NCBI RefSeq assembly: GCF_026616205.1
Contig: NZ_JANHGR010000001.1
Coordinates: 930,001-994,000, forward strand
Origin: Halolamina litorea
Lineage (GTDB): Archaea; Halobacteriota; Halobacteria; Halobacteriales; Haloferacaceae
Direction: 5' to 3'
DNA length: 64,000 nt
Positions 49,047 through 58,425 of the stretch are shown in pieces. Position 1 is the stretch's first letter. The number at the start of each line of letters is the position of its first letter. Both the position numbers and the translations under genes were made by a program. The notes beneath the pieces are model-generated. The model ran no database searches, was not told where the DNA came from, and worked only from the letters and a program-made list of their open reading frames with translations.

Positions 49047-50318
49047 ATGACCGAAATCGCCGTCGTCGGTGCCGGGTTGGCCGGGCTTGTCGCCGCCCGC
49101 CGACTCGCCGACGCGGGCCACGACGTGACGCTGTTCGAGGAACGCGAGACCGTCGGCGGCCGGGTCCGGACCCGGGAGGTCGAGGGGTTCACCTGCGACC
49201 GCGGCTTTCAGGTGCTGTTCGACGCGTACCCGGCGGTTCAGGAGGAACTTGACCTCGCCGCCCTCTCCCTGCGAGCGTTCGCCCCCGGCGGCACCATCTG
49301 CCGTCCGGACAGCCGATCGACCCTCTCCGACCCGTTCCGTGACCTCGGGTCGCTCCTCCCCTCGGCGTTCTCCCGGGAGGTCACGCTGGGGGACAAACTC
49401 CGGACGCTCCGCCTCCGTCGGGGGCTGACCCGGGGTGACTGGCCCGAGTTCGGCACCCCGGACCGCTCGATCCGGGCGCTCCTGCAGGACGAGGGGTTCT
49501 CCGAGGAGTTCGTCGAGAACTTCGCGGCGCCGCTGTACGGCGGGATCACGCTCGACCGCTCGCTGGCGACCTCCGCGAACGTCTTCGAGTACACGTTCCG
49601 TGCGATGTCGCTCGGACGCATCGTCGTCCCCGCCGAGGGGATGGCGGCGATCCCCGAGCAGTTGGCCGAACGCGCCCGCGATTCCGGGGTTGAAGTACTG
49701 ACCGGCGTCGGCGTCGACGCCGTCGACGCGGCGGACGACAGGGTGCATCTCGACACGGAGGACGGTTCCGTCGAGGCCGACGCTGTGGTCGTCGCCGCCG
49801 ACCCGCCGACCGCGAAGCGGCTCACCGGCGTCGACTCGATTCCGACCGAGGGTGCCGGCGTCGTTACGCAGCATTACCGACTCCCCGGACCAGCGCTCGA
49901 CGCCGGTACCCGGATCATGCTCAACGCCGGGGACGCGCGGCCCAACACCGTCGCCCAGCTTACCGCTGTCGCGCCGGAGTACGGCGACGGGAGCGACGAT
50001 CAACTGCTCGTCGCGTCGTTCGTCGACGAGGGGGCACAGGACCGTTCGTCGGGCGACCTCGCGAGTGACACCCGCGAAGCGCTCGCCTCGTGGTACCCCG
50101 AGCGTGACGTGACGGGGCTGGAACCGATCGCGACCGACCGTATCCCGTTCGCGCAGTTCGCTCAGCCGCCGGGAGCCCACGCACGACTGCCCGACACCCG
50201 TGACCCCGCGGGACCAGTCTACCTCGCCGGCGACTACACCCAGTGGTCCTCGATCCAGGGGGCCTTGCAGAGCGGCCGAGTCGCCGCCGAAGCCGTCGAC
50301 GCCGATCAGTCGGACTGA
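49047..50318 (+). CDS. FAD-dependent amine oxidase/desaturase-type oxidoreductase
   Basis: A 423-residue flavoprotein. The N-terminal dinucleotide fold is IAVVGAGLAGLVAARRLADA with the following FEERETVGGRVRTRE; the C-terminal FAD contact is VYLAGDYTQWSSIQGALQSG. It resembles protoporphyrinogen oxidase, phytoene desaturase and related FAD proteins. The exact substrate is unknown. Next to it lies a MarR-like regulator 62 bases downstream. Confidence 0.85.
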   Translation: MTEIAVVGAGLAGLVAARRLADAGHDVTLFEERETVGGRVRTREVEGFTCDRGFQVLFDAYPAVQEELDLAALSLRAFAPGGTICRPDSRSTLSDPFRDLGSLLPSAFSREVTLGDKLRTLRLRRGLTRGDWPEFGTPDRSIRALLQDEGFSEEFVENFAAPLYGGITLDRSLATSANVFEYTFRAMSLGRIVVPAEGMAAIPEQLAERARDSGVEVLTGVGVDAVDAADDRVHLDTEDGSVEADAVVVAADPPTAKRLTGVDSIPTEGAGVVTQHYRLPGPALDAGTRIMLNAGDARPNTVAQLTAVAPEYGDGSDDQLLVASFVDEGAQDRSSGDLASDTREALASWYPERDVTGLEPIATDRIPFAQFAQPPGAHARLPDTRDPAGPVYLAGDYTQWSSIQGALQSGRVAAEAVDADQSD

Positions 50319-50380
50319 CTCCCCCGTTTCGCTGGACGGGGACGCCGGTGTTTATGTGGGGCCCGACCCAGCCTTCCCGC

Positions 50381-51160
50381 ATGACTGACGCGCTGGCGGA
50401 CAAACGCACTGCGAGCCGCTTTCGCATCCTCGCCGAGATCGCCGACCGCCAGCCGGCGGTGAGTCAGGGCGAGATCGCCGACGCCGTCGGCGTCACGAGT
50501 CAGGCGGTCAGCGAGTACATCCGTGAACTGGTCGACGACGGCCTCGTCGAGAAGGAGGGCCGCTCGCGCTACCGCGTGACCAAGGAGGGCGTGGATTGGC
50601 TGTTCCGCGAAGCTAAATCGCTCCGGCGGTACGTCGACCACGTCACCGACGACGTACTGGAGAGCCTGCAGGAGGACGCCGCCGTCGCCGTCGAAGCGAT
50701 CGAAGCCGGCGAACCGGTCTCGCTCTCGCTCCAAAACGGACTGCTCCACGCGACGCCCGGCGACGAGGGGCCGGCGACTGGTGTAGCGACTACCGACGCG
50801 GAGGCCGGCACCGACGTCGGCGTGACGGGGTTCGAGGGCGTGATCGACATGGCACCCGGCACCGTCACGGTGTTTCAGGTGCCGCCGGTCCGGGCCGGCG
50901 GGAGCCGCGGCGTCGACGAGGCGGCGCTGGCGGAACTCTGTTCGGCGGCTGACCTCGTCCTCGCCAGCGGGGTCGAAGCAGTCGTCACGCTCCGCGGGAT
51001 CGACCACCCGCCGGCCGTCGCTGCCGCCGCCGGCGAGGTGGCCGCGGAGGCGGCCGGGCGCGGGCAGGAGGTCGTCGTCGCCGTCACCCGCGACGAGGTC
51101 GGTCGCGTCACCGACGCGCTCCGCGACGGCGAGACGGAGTACGTCGTCGAGGGGAACTGA
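50381..51160 (+). CDS. Winged-helix transcription regulator with haloarchaeal sensor domain
   Basis: The 259-residue protein has a MarR-like winged helix at the N-terminus (SRFRILAEIADRQPAVSQGE, VTSQAVSEYIRELVDDGLVE), then about 170 residues of alpha/beta sequence with Ala-rich helices that could bind a ligand. The target is unknown. The ATG at 50381 precedes the helix motif directly; a longer frame upstream is unlikely. Confidence 0.78.
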   Translation: MTDALADKRTASRFRILAEIADRQPAVSQGEIADAVGVTSQAVSEYIRELVDDGLVEKEGRSRYRVTKEGVDWLFREAKSLRRYVDHVTDDVLESLQEDAAVAVEAIEAGEPVSLSLQNGLLHATPGDEGPATGVATTDAEAGTDVGVTGFEGVIDMAPGTVTVFQVPPVRAGGSRGVDEAALAELCSAADLVLASGVEAVVTLRGIDHPPAVAAAAGEVAAEAAGRGQEVVVAVTRDEVGRVTDALRDGETEYVVEGN

Positions 51161-51161
51161 C

Positions 51162-51440
51162 TCACTCGATCCGGAGGTCGCCGTCCGCGTCGCCCTCGGC
51201 ACCCTCGTGCCACTCGATCTCCAACTCGATGCTCTTCTCGGGGTTGTCGGGGTGGCCCTCGCGCTCGACTTTTACCTCGAACTCCGCTCGCTCCGGCGGG
51301 TCGATCGCTACCGACTCAGTCGCGGAACTGAGGGTTACCTCCCCGCCTGCTGCGAGGGAGTCAGCGACGCTGTGCAGGTATTCGGCGATCTCCTCACGGC
51401 TCCGAACGCTCTCGGATTTGAACAGGACTGTCTCGGGCAT
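51162..51440 (-). CDS. Amphi-Trp domain protein
   Basis: The 92-residue acidic protein matches the amphi-Trp domain family common in haloarchaea: it begins MPETVLFKSESVRSREEIAE, has a middle SLAAGGEVTLSSATESV and the Trp-bearing strand ELEIEWHE. Its role is unknown. Convergent with the regulator gene, one base apart. Confidence 0.82.
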   Translation of the reverse strand: MPETVLFKSESVRSREEIAEYLHSVADSLAAGGEVTLSSATESVAIDPPERAEFEVKVEREGHPDNPEKSIELEIEWHEGAEGDADGDLRIE

Positions 51441-51486
51441 ACACGATTAATTGGGCGCCAGACGACATAAATCCGCGCCGGGGTGC

Positions 51487-52167
51487 TCAGTCGGCGTGCT
51501 CCTTCGCGGTGCTGTAGGCCTCCTGAAGCCGCTGGAACTCCTCCTGACTGCCGCCGTGGTCCGGGTGGACCTCCTTGACCTGGTCGCGATACGCCGCGCT
51601 GACCGCCTCGGCGTCGGCGTCGCGCCCGAGTCCGAGCGTGTCGAAGGCGTCGTCGATGGGGTTCTCACGCTCCCTGCTCGCCCAGGGGTCGCGGTCCGCC
51701 CGTCGGCTTCGACTCCGACTCCGCCCCCGGTCCCGCCCCGACGCTGTCCGTCGGTCGGCGTCGATACCGAGGTCGAACGGGAGGAGGCGGCCGATCATCG
51801 ACCCCGGCATCTCGTACTCACAGAGCACCACGTGCGTCTCGCCGTCTGCCAGTCGGAGGTACGCCCGCGGGTCGAACGTGATCGCTACGTCCCGGTCGGG
51901 GAGGTAGAACGCCACCCGCGTGGTGCCGAGTCCGTAGTCCTCGAGGAACGGCTCGTCGGCGCGCCGGAACACCGCCCGGATCTCGGCACGTTGGCGCTCG
52001 GCGGCGCCGACACGGCGACCGCTGGAGTCGGGTTCGGGGTCGGGAATGTAGCGCTCCCCGAGGACGAACACCACAGCGATCACGACCGACGCAGCTACCC
52101 CCAACAGGAGCCCGGACAGGAGCCACGACGGCAGGGTCGAGAGCACGCGCGCGTCTTGGGGCGGCAT
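51487..52167 (-). CDS. Membrane-anchored J-domain protein
   Basis: A 226-residue protein with an N-terminal membrane helix (about 14-36), a soluble middle domain, an Arg/Ser-rich linker (GRDRGRSRSRSRRADRD) and a C-terminal J domain (AFDTLGLGRDADAEAVSAAY, HPDHGG). The HPD motif needed to stimulate Hsp70 is intact, so it should recruit DnaK to the membrane. It is not classical DnaJ: no Gly/Phe or zinc region. Confidence 0.85.
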   Translation of the reverse strand: MPPQDARVLSTLPSWLLSGLLLGVAASVVIAVVFVLGERYIPDPEPDSSGRRVGAAERQRAEIRAVFRRADEPFLEDYGLGTTRVAFYLPDRDVAITFDPRAYLRLADGETHVVLCEYEMPGSMIGRLLPFDLGIDADRRTASGRDRGRSRSRSRRADRDPWASRERENPIDDAFDTLGLGRDADAEAVSAAYRDQVKEVHPDHGGSQEEFQRLQEAYSTAKEHAD

Positions 52168-52236
52168 CCTCTTCAACGCCCCGCCGGGGTGACCGGGACC
52201 CGAACTACCTTTGTGGTTCCGTGTCAACCCCTCGTC

Positions 52237-54039
52237 GTGACAACCTACGACATCGAGCGGTACCTCAACATCCGGAGCGCGTACGGTGGCTCGTTCGCCC
52301 CCGACGGCGAGCGGCTGGCGTTCCTGATGAACACGACCGGTACCGCACAGGTCTGGACCGTCGACGGGCCCGGCGAGTGGCCCGTTCAGCGAACGTTCTA
52401 CGACGACCGGGTGACGTTCGTCGACTACTCCCCCGAGCGCGAGGAACTCGCGTTCGGCAAGGACCAGGGCGGCGACGAGCGCGCCCAACTCTACACGCTG
52501 AACACCGAGACCGGCGAGATCACCAACCGGACCCGCAGAGCCGGCGCCAAACACCGCTGGGGCGGCTGGGACAGCGACGGCGAGCGCTTCGCGTTCGCCT
52601 CGAACCGCCGGGACCACGAGGTGTTCGACATCTACGTCCAGGACCGCGACGGCACCGGTGACGACGCCGAACTGGTCCACGAAGGGGAGGGCTGGCTCAG
52701 CCTCTCGGGCTGGTCGCCCGAGGACGACCGGCTGATCGTCCACGAGGCCCACTCCAGCTTCGACCACGACGTACACGTCCTCGACGTGACCGACGGCGGC
52801 ATCAGCCACGTCACGCCCCACGACGGCCGCGCCCGGTTCAGCAGCGTCGAGTGGGGGCCGGACGGCAACTCGCTGTACCTGGTCACCGATCACAACTCCG
52901 ATACGCTCCAACTCGAACGGCTCGACCTCTCTACCGGCGGCTTCACCGTCGTCGAGGACGGTGGCGAGTGGAACGTCGACGGCGTCTCCATCGACGAGGA
53001 GAGCCGCCGGGTCGCGTACTCGCGCAACGTCGACGGCTACACCGCCCTCACGGTCGGGGAACTCGTCGACGCCGACCGGATCGACCCCAACGAGTCACCC
53101 TCGTTCCCGGAGGGCGTCATCGGCGGCGTCTCGTGGGGCCCCGACGGCGAGCGCTACGCCACAACCGTCACGGCCAGCAGCGACAACGCCAACGTCCACG
53201 TCGCCGACGCCCGCACCGGCGAGAGCGCACGCTGGACGAACGCCGCGACGGCGGGTATCCCACGGGACACGTTCGTCGAGCCCCAACTGGTCCACGTCCC
53301 CAGCTTCGACGGTCGGGAGGTCCCCGGCTTCTTCTCGGTACCGGAGGACGCCGAGGGCGAAGTGCCGGTCATCGTCGACATCCACGGCGGCCCCGAGAGC
53401 CAGCGACGGCCCTCCTTCAGCACCGTCAAGCAGTACTTCCTCAACAACGGCTACGCGGTGTTCGAGCCCAACGTCCGGGGCTCCTCGGGCTACGGCAAGG
53501 AGTACGCGAGCCTCGACGACGTTCGCAACCGGATGGACTCGGTGAAGGACCTGAAAGCCGGCGTCGAGTGGCTGCAGGAACACCCCGACGCCGACGCCGA
53601 CCGCATCGTCGCCTACGGCGGCTCCTACGGCGGCTTCATGGTGCTCTCGGCGATGACGGAGTACCCGGACCTCTGGGCGGCGGGCGTCGACGTGGTCGGC
53701 ATCGCCAACTTCGTCACGTTCCTCGAGAACACCAGCGACTGGCGGCGCTCGCTCCGCGAGGCCGAGTACGGCAGCCTCGAGGACGACCGGGAGTTCCTCG
53801 AGGAGATATCGCCGTCGAACAACATCGAGCACATCGCGGCGCCGCTGTTCGTCCTCCACGGCGAGAACGACCCGCGCGTGCCCGTCAGCGAGGCCGAACA
53901 GATCGTCGAGGACGCCCGCGAGCAGGGCGTCCCCGTCCGGAAACTGATCTTCCCCGACGAGGGCCACGGCTTCTCCAAACTGGAGAACCGTATCGAGGCC
54001 TACTCCGCGGTCGTGGAGTTCCTCGACGAACACGTGTAG
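52237..54039 (+). CDS. S9-family prolyl oligopeptidase/acylaminoacyl-peptidase
   Basis: A 600-residue serine peptidase. The N-terminal part forms a beta-propeller with WD-type repeats (SFAPDGERLAFLMN, DYSPEREELAFGKD, SWGPDGERYAT), which limits access to short peptides. The C-terminal alpha/beta-hydrolase domain holds Ser463 in GGSYGGF, Asp545 in ENDPRVP and His577 in DEGHGF. GTG start at 52237, about 70 bases after the divergent J-domain gene start. Confidence 0.92.
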   Translation: MTTYDIERYLNIRSAYGGSFAPDGERLAFLMNTTGTAQVWTVDGPGEWPVQRTFYDDRVTFVDYSPEREELAFGKDQGGDERAQLYTLNTETGEITNRTRRAGAKHRWGGWDSDGERFAFASNRRDHEVFDIYVQDRDGTGDDAELVHEGEGWLSLSGWSPEDDRLIVHEAHSSFDHDVHVLDVTDGGISHVTPHDGRARFSSVEWGPDGNSLYLVTDHNSDTLQLERLDLSTGGFTVVEDGGEWNVDGVSIDEESRRVAYSRNVDGYTALTVGELVDADRIDPNESPSFPEGVIGGVSWGPDGERYATTVTASSDNANVHVADARTGESARWTNAATAGIPRDTFVEPQLVHVPSFDGREVPGFFSVPEDAEGEVPVIVDIHGGPESQRRPSFSTVKQYFLNNGYAVFEPNVRGSSGYGKEYASLDDVRNRMDSVKDLKAGVEWLQEHPDADADRIVAYGGSYGGFMVLSAMTEYPDLWAAGVDVVGIANFVTFLENTSDWRRSLREAEYGSLEDDREFLEEISPSNNIEHIAAPLFVLHGENDPRVPVSEAEQIVEDAREQGVPVRKLIFPDEGHGFSKLENRIEAYSAVVEFLDEHV

Positions 54040-54121
54040 GCCCACCGCGGGCAGCCACACGCCGGGGGTTTCCCTGCGAACGTGGTCGCTACCTTTCCCC
54101 TTCGAGCCCCTAGCGTCGGCT

Positions 54122-54568
54122 ATGAGCCACGACCACCCCAACGAGATGACCGACGAAGAGCGAATCGCGTTCCTCGGTGCGGGCGGAACGGGCGTCCTCT
54201 CACTGAACACCCAGCGCGGCCCACCCCACTCGGTACCGGTGTCCTACGGCTACGACAGCTCGACCGGGGCGTTCTACTTCCGGCTCGCGGTCGCTCCCGA
54301 CAGCAGGAAGGGTGACCTCGCGGGCCGGCCGGCGACGTTCGTGACCTATGGACAGGCAGATGATCGCTGGCAGAGCGTCGTCGTTCAGGGGGAACTAGAG
54401 GACACGACCGAGGGGTCGATCGCGATCGAGACCCTCGAAGGACTCCGCGGCGTCGACCTCCAGTACGTCGACATCTTCGGCGAACCGCTCCGGACGGTCG
54501 AGTTCGAGTTCTACCGCCTCACGCCGGATACCGTCGGGGCGCGTCGCGAGTCGTACACGGAGGCGTAG
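54122..54568 (+). CDS. Pyridoxamine 5'-phosphate oxidase-like FMN protein
   Basis: The 148-residue protein has the split-barrel fold (FLGAGGTGVLSLNTQRGPPHSVPVSYGYD, then FRLAVAPDSRKGD) typical of haloarchaeal PPOX-type flavin-binding proteins. These bind FMN, F420 or heme and may reduce small molecules. No substrate is indicated. Confidence 0.8.
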   Translation: MSHDHPNEMTDEERIAFLGAGGTGVLSLNTQRGPPHSVPVSYGYDSSTGAFYFRLAVAPDSRKGDLAGRPATFVTYGQADDRWQSVVVQGELEDTTEGSIAIETLEGLRGVDLQYVDIFGEPLRTVEFEFYRLTPDTVGARRESYTEA

Positions 54569-54681
54569 GCCCGACGACCCCGGCCCCGAACCGAGGGCCG
54601 ATCGCCAGCCGCGACAGTAGTGTAGTGCGGTATACACATCGGGAAACGGTTAAGTTCGTGTCGGGAACTTATCCGGGAGAG

Positions 54682-55377
54682 ATGCTCGAAGACGGACTTT
54701 CTTACCCCATTAGCGGGGACAGCGCGGCGGGTCGTATCGTGATCGGTGGACTGCTCGGGTTCGCCAGCGTACTGGTGATCCCCGCGTTCGCCCTGCTTGG
54801 CTACCTGGTCTGGGTGCTCGGCGGCGCCGCTCGCGGCGAAGAGGAGCCCCCAGCCTTCGAGGACTGGGGCGACATGATCGTCGACGGCCTCAAGGCGACG
54901 GCCGTGACGATCGTCTACGGGATCGTCCCGTTCGCGCTGGTGTTCCTCAGTGTCTTCGTCATCGGTGCCGGCGGCGCCTCCGGCAGCGACGCCGGGATGA
55001 GTATCCTCGGTGGAATCGGCCTGATCGGCATCCTCGTGAGCATCCTCGCGATGTTCATCCTCTACTACCTGATCCCGGCCGCGCTGACCAACATGGCCCT
55101 CGAGGGCGAGTTCGGGGCGGCCTTCGACTTCGGGACGATCAAGCAGGCGGTGCTCTCGGCCGACTACCTCGTCGCGTGGCTGATCCCGTTCGTGCTCGCG
55201 GCGGTGATGAACGTCGTCGTGTTCTTCCTCGCGGTGACCATCGTCGGCCTCATCGTGGTGCCGTTCATCCAGTTCTACGTGCAGGTCGCGGCGTTCTACA
55301 TGTTCGGCGCGGCGTTCGGCAAGGTCGTCGGCGTCGAGGGGACGAACACCGGCGAGTTCGACGGCACCGTCGCCTGA
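54682..55377 (+). CDS. DUF4013 membrane protein
   Basis: A 231-residue protein with five to six Gly/Ala/Val-rich membrane helices. The start MLEDGLSYPISGDSAAGRIV and the loop EEEPPAFEDWGDMIVDGLKA are the DUF4013 signatures. Function unknown. The ATG at 54682 gives the family start; the earlier in-frame ATG at 54625 would add 19 residues. Confidence 0.82.
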   Translation: MLEDGLSYPISGDSAAGRIVIGGLLGFASVLVIPAFALLGYLVWVLGGAARGEEEPPAFEDWGDMIVDGLKATAVTIVYGIVPFALVFLSVFVIGAGGASGSDAGMSILGGIGLIGILVSILAMFILYYLIPAALTNMALEGEFGAAFDFGTIKQAVLSADYLVAWLIPFVLAAVMNVVVFFLAVTIVGLIVVPFIQFYVQVAAFYMFGAAFGKVVGVEGTNTGEFDGTVA

Positions 55378-55402
55378 CGCTCGCTCTCCCGCCCAACCCT
55401 TC

Positions 55403-55600
55403 TCAATTCGTTTCGAACACAACTGTTCCCGCGGCCAGATCGCCGAGGCACTGGCCGCGGTCGGTGAGGACGCCCATCGTGGCGCCGACGAGCACCGTAG
55501 CGGCGACGCCGAGACAGATTCCCAGCAACAGGCCGTCGAGGATCACCGCGCCGGCACGTTGACCCAACGTCGTGCCCTCGGTGTCGAGTCGCGGGGGCGG
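55403..55600 (-). pseudogene. Remnant of an RDD-family membrane protein gene
   Basis: An open frame of about 65 codons with no ATG encodes GQRAGAVILDGLLLGICLGV joined directly to GVLTDRGQCLGDLAAGTVVF. These look like the first helix and the last segment (GDLxAGTVVV) of an RDD protein with the middle lost. An in-frame stop at 55601 closes it upstream. TTG at 55567 could start a mini-protein, but a decayed gene with an internal deletion is more likely. Confidence 0.45.
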
Positions 55601-55635
55601 TCAGTCCGCCCCTCCTTCGACCCGTCGACGCGCCG

Positions 55636-57024
55636 TCAGTGGTCGTGCTCCTGACCGGCGCCGACTTCGGGGTCGTGGTGGGCGTACTCCCCCGGTTGTT
55701 CCTCGAAGGCGCGCTTGCAACTCCGCGAACAGAAGTAGTAGCGGTCGCCGTCGTGGGTCACGCTGGGGCCGTCGTCGTCGACCCGCATGCCACAGACCGG
55801 ATCGCGGAACTGTCCGGGCGCACCGAGGCCGCGACGGTAGACCGCCGCGAGGAAACCGACGAGGCCGAACGCGAGCAGGTTCAGGGCGAGGGTGTAGTCC
55901 ACCTCGAAGTAGGTCTGCTCGCTCGCGGTCTCACCGCCGGCGAGGTCCGGGACGACCCCGAGCGCGTCGAACAGCAACTCCATCAGGAACCCCGTGAACG
56001 CCATCGTGACGAAGAACACGCCGAGAACGTACAGCATGACCTTCCAGCCGTAGTACTTCCGGTAGACGTTCAACACGGGCACCGTGATGAGGTCGGCGTA
56101 GACGAACGCGATCACCCCCGCGAAGCTGATCCCGCCGCCCCAGAGCGCGACCGCGAAGGGGACGTTCCCCATGCTGCCCACGAAGCTGAGGACGGCGATA
56201 GCGACGCCCATGGTCGCGTTCTCGGCCGTGGCGAACAGCCCGTCGCCGCCGAGAAACAGCGCGTTCCAGACCGACTGGGGGACGAACACGATCACGAACC
56301 CCGAGATGAGGAAGCCGGCGATCACGTCGGTCCAGATCATCGACCACTCCTTTCGGAACTGGTTGGCGACCTTGTACCACCCGCCCCACGACCGAAGCTC
56401 CTCGCGCCAGCCGCCGGTGCCCGCCGTCCGCTGTCTGTACGTCTCCAGACAGCCCTCCGAACAGAACTGCAGGGTCTCGCCGCCGTCGGTGGTGAGAGTG
56501 TGCTCCGGGCTCCCCTCCATCCCACAGGTGGGGTCCTCGTCGACGCCCGCCGCGCGGTCACGCTCGTTCAGGCGTTCGCGGACCTCCTCGAAGTGGCTCT
56601 CGGGGAGTGTGAGGTGGACCAGCAGCGCCATCACCGCGATCAGCACCAGCCCGCCGAGCAGTTCGGCGACGAGGAACTCCCACCCCAACAGGAGCAGGAT
56701 CATCAGCCCGAGTTCGACGATCAGGTTCGTCGATGCGAACATGAACGCGAGCACGTTCACGACCGCCGCGCCCTTCTTGAACAGCCCCTTCGCGATGGCG
56801 ACGGCGCCGAAGCTACAGCCGCTGCTGACCGCACCGAACACCGTCGCCTTCGTGAGGCCCTCGAAGTCACCCTCCCCCAGCACGTCGGCCATCCGCTCTT
56901 TCGAGACGAACGTCTGGACGAGGCTGGTCACGGTCAGCCCCATGACGATCGCCCACGCCGCTGTCCAGAGGAAGCCGACGCCGATCCGTAGGGACTCGAT
57001 CACGCCGTCGACGAGCGCGCCCAT
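55636..57024 (-). CDS. Permease (DUF318/SO_0444-like) with two YHS metal domains
   Basis: A 462-residue membrane protein. The two permease halves (SSGCSFGAVAIAKGLFKKGA and VGSMGNVPFAVALWGGG) resemble DUF318/UPF0718 and SO_0444-type Cu/Zn or arsenite exporters. Between the halves and at the C-terminus are YHS/TRASH metal domains (CGMEGSPEHTL...CSEGCLETY and CGMRVDDDGPS...CSRSCKRAF). The tail is His-rich (HHDPEVGAGQEHDH). Metal export is the best inference. ATG at 57024. Confidence 0.83.
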   Translation of the reverse strand: MGALVDGVIESLRIGVGFLWTAAWAIVMGLTVTSLVQTFVSKERMADVLGEGDFEGLTKATVFGAVSSGCSFGAVAIAKGLFKKGAAVVNVLAFMFASTNLIVELGLMILLLLGWEFLVAELLGGLVLIAVMALLVHLTLPESHFEEVRERLNERDRAAGVDEDPTCGMEGSPEHTLTTDGGETLQFCSEGCLETYRQRTAGTGGWREELRSWGGWYKVANQFRKEWSMIWTDVIAGFLISGFVIVFVPQSVWNALFLGGDGLFATAENATMGVAIAVLSFVGSMGNVPFAVALWGGGISFAGVIAFVYADLITVPVLNVYRKYYGWKVMLYVLGVFFVTMAFTGFLMELLFDALGVVPDLAGGETASEQTYFEVDYTLALNLLAFGLVGFLAAVYRRGLGAPGQFRDPVCGMRVDDDGPSVTHDGDRYYFCSRSCKRAFEEQPGEYAHHDPEVGAGQEHDH

Positions 57025-57341
57025 ACGTACAACGACGGCTACATCGACTATTGCGGTTACCCTTACAGAACCGAGCCGGGGGGGAATCGCGTCGCCCTCG
57101 AGAAGTCTCCCCGGTGACACCCACCGCAATCCGTTGGTTTTCGGGAATCCCGGCGCCGGGTGCGGCGGCGCGAGCCACTCCTCGACCGACGGAACGAACT
57201 CGCCCCGCCGGTGGCACTTTGGTTCCCAAAGTTCTCTCCGTTCTGGCTCCACGTTCGAAAGGAATCGACGGTACAGAGTCGATGTATTCGAGTAACAACC
57301 GTATTGATTTGGGAGGCCCTATTTTCGCACGGTGAAACACT
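57025..57341. other. 317-bp divergent intergenic region with an inverted repeat
   Basis: The region lies between the metal permease (leftward) and the SHOCT protein (rightward). It contains CTTTGG-TTC-CCAAAG (57217-57231), a 6-3-6 inverted repeat. An AT-rich part near 57280-57330 probably holds the rightward promoter. No convincing frame is seen. Confidence 0.5.
57217..57231. promoter_or_regulatory. Inverted repeat, candidate metal-regulator operator
   Basis: CTTTGG-TTC-CCAAAG is a perfect 6-bp inverted repeat in the region upstream of the metal permease and the SHOCT gene. Position suggests a dimeric repressor site. Confidence 0.35.
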
Positions 57342-57713
57342 GTGTCTCAGAACAACGATAGCCGGACGGTGGGTGTGATCCTCCTGGTCGCCCTCGCGGT
57401 CTTCTTCCTGCTCCCCCTGTTGTTCATGGGGTTCGGGATGATGGGAACCGGGATGATGGGCGGCACCTGGGGCGGCCACATGTGGGGTGACGGCCAGACC
57501 AGCGGCTGGTTCCCCCTCGCAGGCATCGCCATGCAACTGCTGTTCCTGCTGGTCGTCGTCGGTGGCGGCTACCTCCTCTACCGGGGTCTCACCGACGACG
57601 ACGGGAGTGACCCGGCGATGGAGGAACTCCGCTCGGCGTACGCTCGCGGGGAACTGAGCGATGAAGAGTACGAACAGCGCCGCGACGCGCTGACACGCGA
57701 CCGACGCGACTGA
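57342..57713 (+). CDS. SHOCT-domain membrane protein
   Basis: A 123-residue protein with two membrane helices (about 10-30 and 60-85) separated by a Met/Gly/His-rich loop (FGMMGTGMMGGTWGGHMWGD) suited to bind copper, and a C-terminal SHOCT motif (ELRSAYARGELSDEEYEQRRD). GTG start. The Met/His loop and the divergent metal permease suggest a role in copper handling; this is an inference. Confidence 0.78.
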   Translation: MSQNNDSRTVGVILLVALAVFFLLPLLFMGFGMMGTGMMGGTWGGHMWGDGQTSGWFPLAGIAMQLLFLLVVVGGGYLLYRGLTDDDGSDPAMEELRSAYARGELSDEEYEQRRDALTRDRRD

Positions 57714-57746
57714 TCTGTGGGCCGCCCTTCGTGTCGGGCGGCTGAT

Positions 57747-57902
57747 TCACTCTGCCCGTGCCTTCGTCAGGTTCTCGACGGTCCCGCCGCAGTCCGGGCA
57801 GACGGCGAGCCGGTCTTCGCTTGTGTGGTGCTGGAGACAGTCCACACATTCGTACAGTTTCGTTCCGGTTCCACCTCCGTTCCGACTACCAATGGGAGAC
57901 AT
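57747..57902 (-). CDS. Rubrerythrin-like small zinc-ribbon protein, 51 aa
   Basis: The frame encodes a 51-residue protein with two Cys pairs (YECVDC and VCPDCGG), a rubredoxin-like knuckle, as in the haloarchaeal rubrerythrin-like domain family. Metal binding is very probable; the function is unknown. It is convergent with the SHOCT gene (33 bases apart). Confidence 0.75.
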   Translation of the reverse strand: MSPIGSRNGGGTGTKLYECVDCLQHHTSEDRLAVCPDCGGTVENLTKARAE

Positions 57903-58008
57903 GTGTTACCGATTGTCGTGCAGAAGCTTGAATCCTTCGCCGACCCGAACTCTCGCCGGCACGGGGGACCCGTTAGAGTGAAACCGACGCCGGGCGAACG
58001 GCCTCCTT

Positions 58009-58425
58009 ATGAGTGCAGACTCCGAGCAACGGACCATCCGCTGTCTCGTCGCCAAGGTGGGCCTGGACGGCCACGACCGCGGCGCACACGTGATCGCGCG
58101 GGCGTTCCGCGACGCCGGCTTCGAAGTGATCTACTCGGGGCTCCACCGCGCGCCCGAAGAGATCGTGCAGGCCGCCGTACAGGAGGACGTCGACGTGCTG
58201 GGCATCTCGATCCTCTCGGGCGCCCACAACACGCTCGTCCCCAAGGTTATCGAGGGGCTGAAGGAGTACGACGCGTTCGAGGACACCCTGATCCTCGTCG
58301 GCGGCATCATCCCCGACGAGGACAAGGAGACGCTGCTCGATCTGGGGGTCGCGGAGGTCTTCGGCCCCGGGACGCCGATGGAGGAGACCGTCGAGTTCGT
58401 CCGCGAGAACGCCCCCGAGCGATGA
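58009..58425 (+). CDS. mcmA2: Methylmalonyl-CoA mutase, B12-binding small subunit
   Basis: A 138-residue cobalamin-binding domain with the DGHDRG motif (20-25); His22 is the lower axial ligand. The later SILSGAH and VGGIIPDED segments bind the nucleotide tail. It is the separate B12 subunit of archaeal methylmalonyl-CoA mutase, interconverting methylmalonyl- and succinyl-CoA. It overlaps meaB by four bases. The large catalytic subunit is not in this window. Confidence 0.94.
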   Translation: MSADSEQRTIRCLVAKVGLDGHDRGAHVIARAFRDAGFEVIYSGLHRAPEEIVQAAVQEDVDVLGISILSGAHNTLVPKVIEGLKEYDAFEDTLILVGGIIPDEDKETLLDLGVAEVFGPGTPMEETVEFVRENAPER

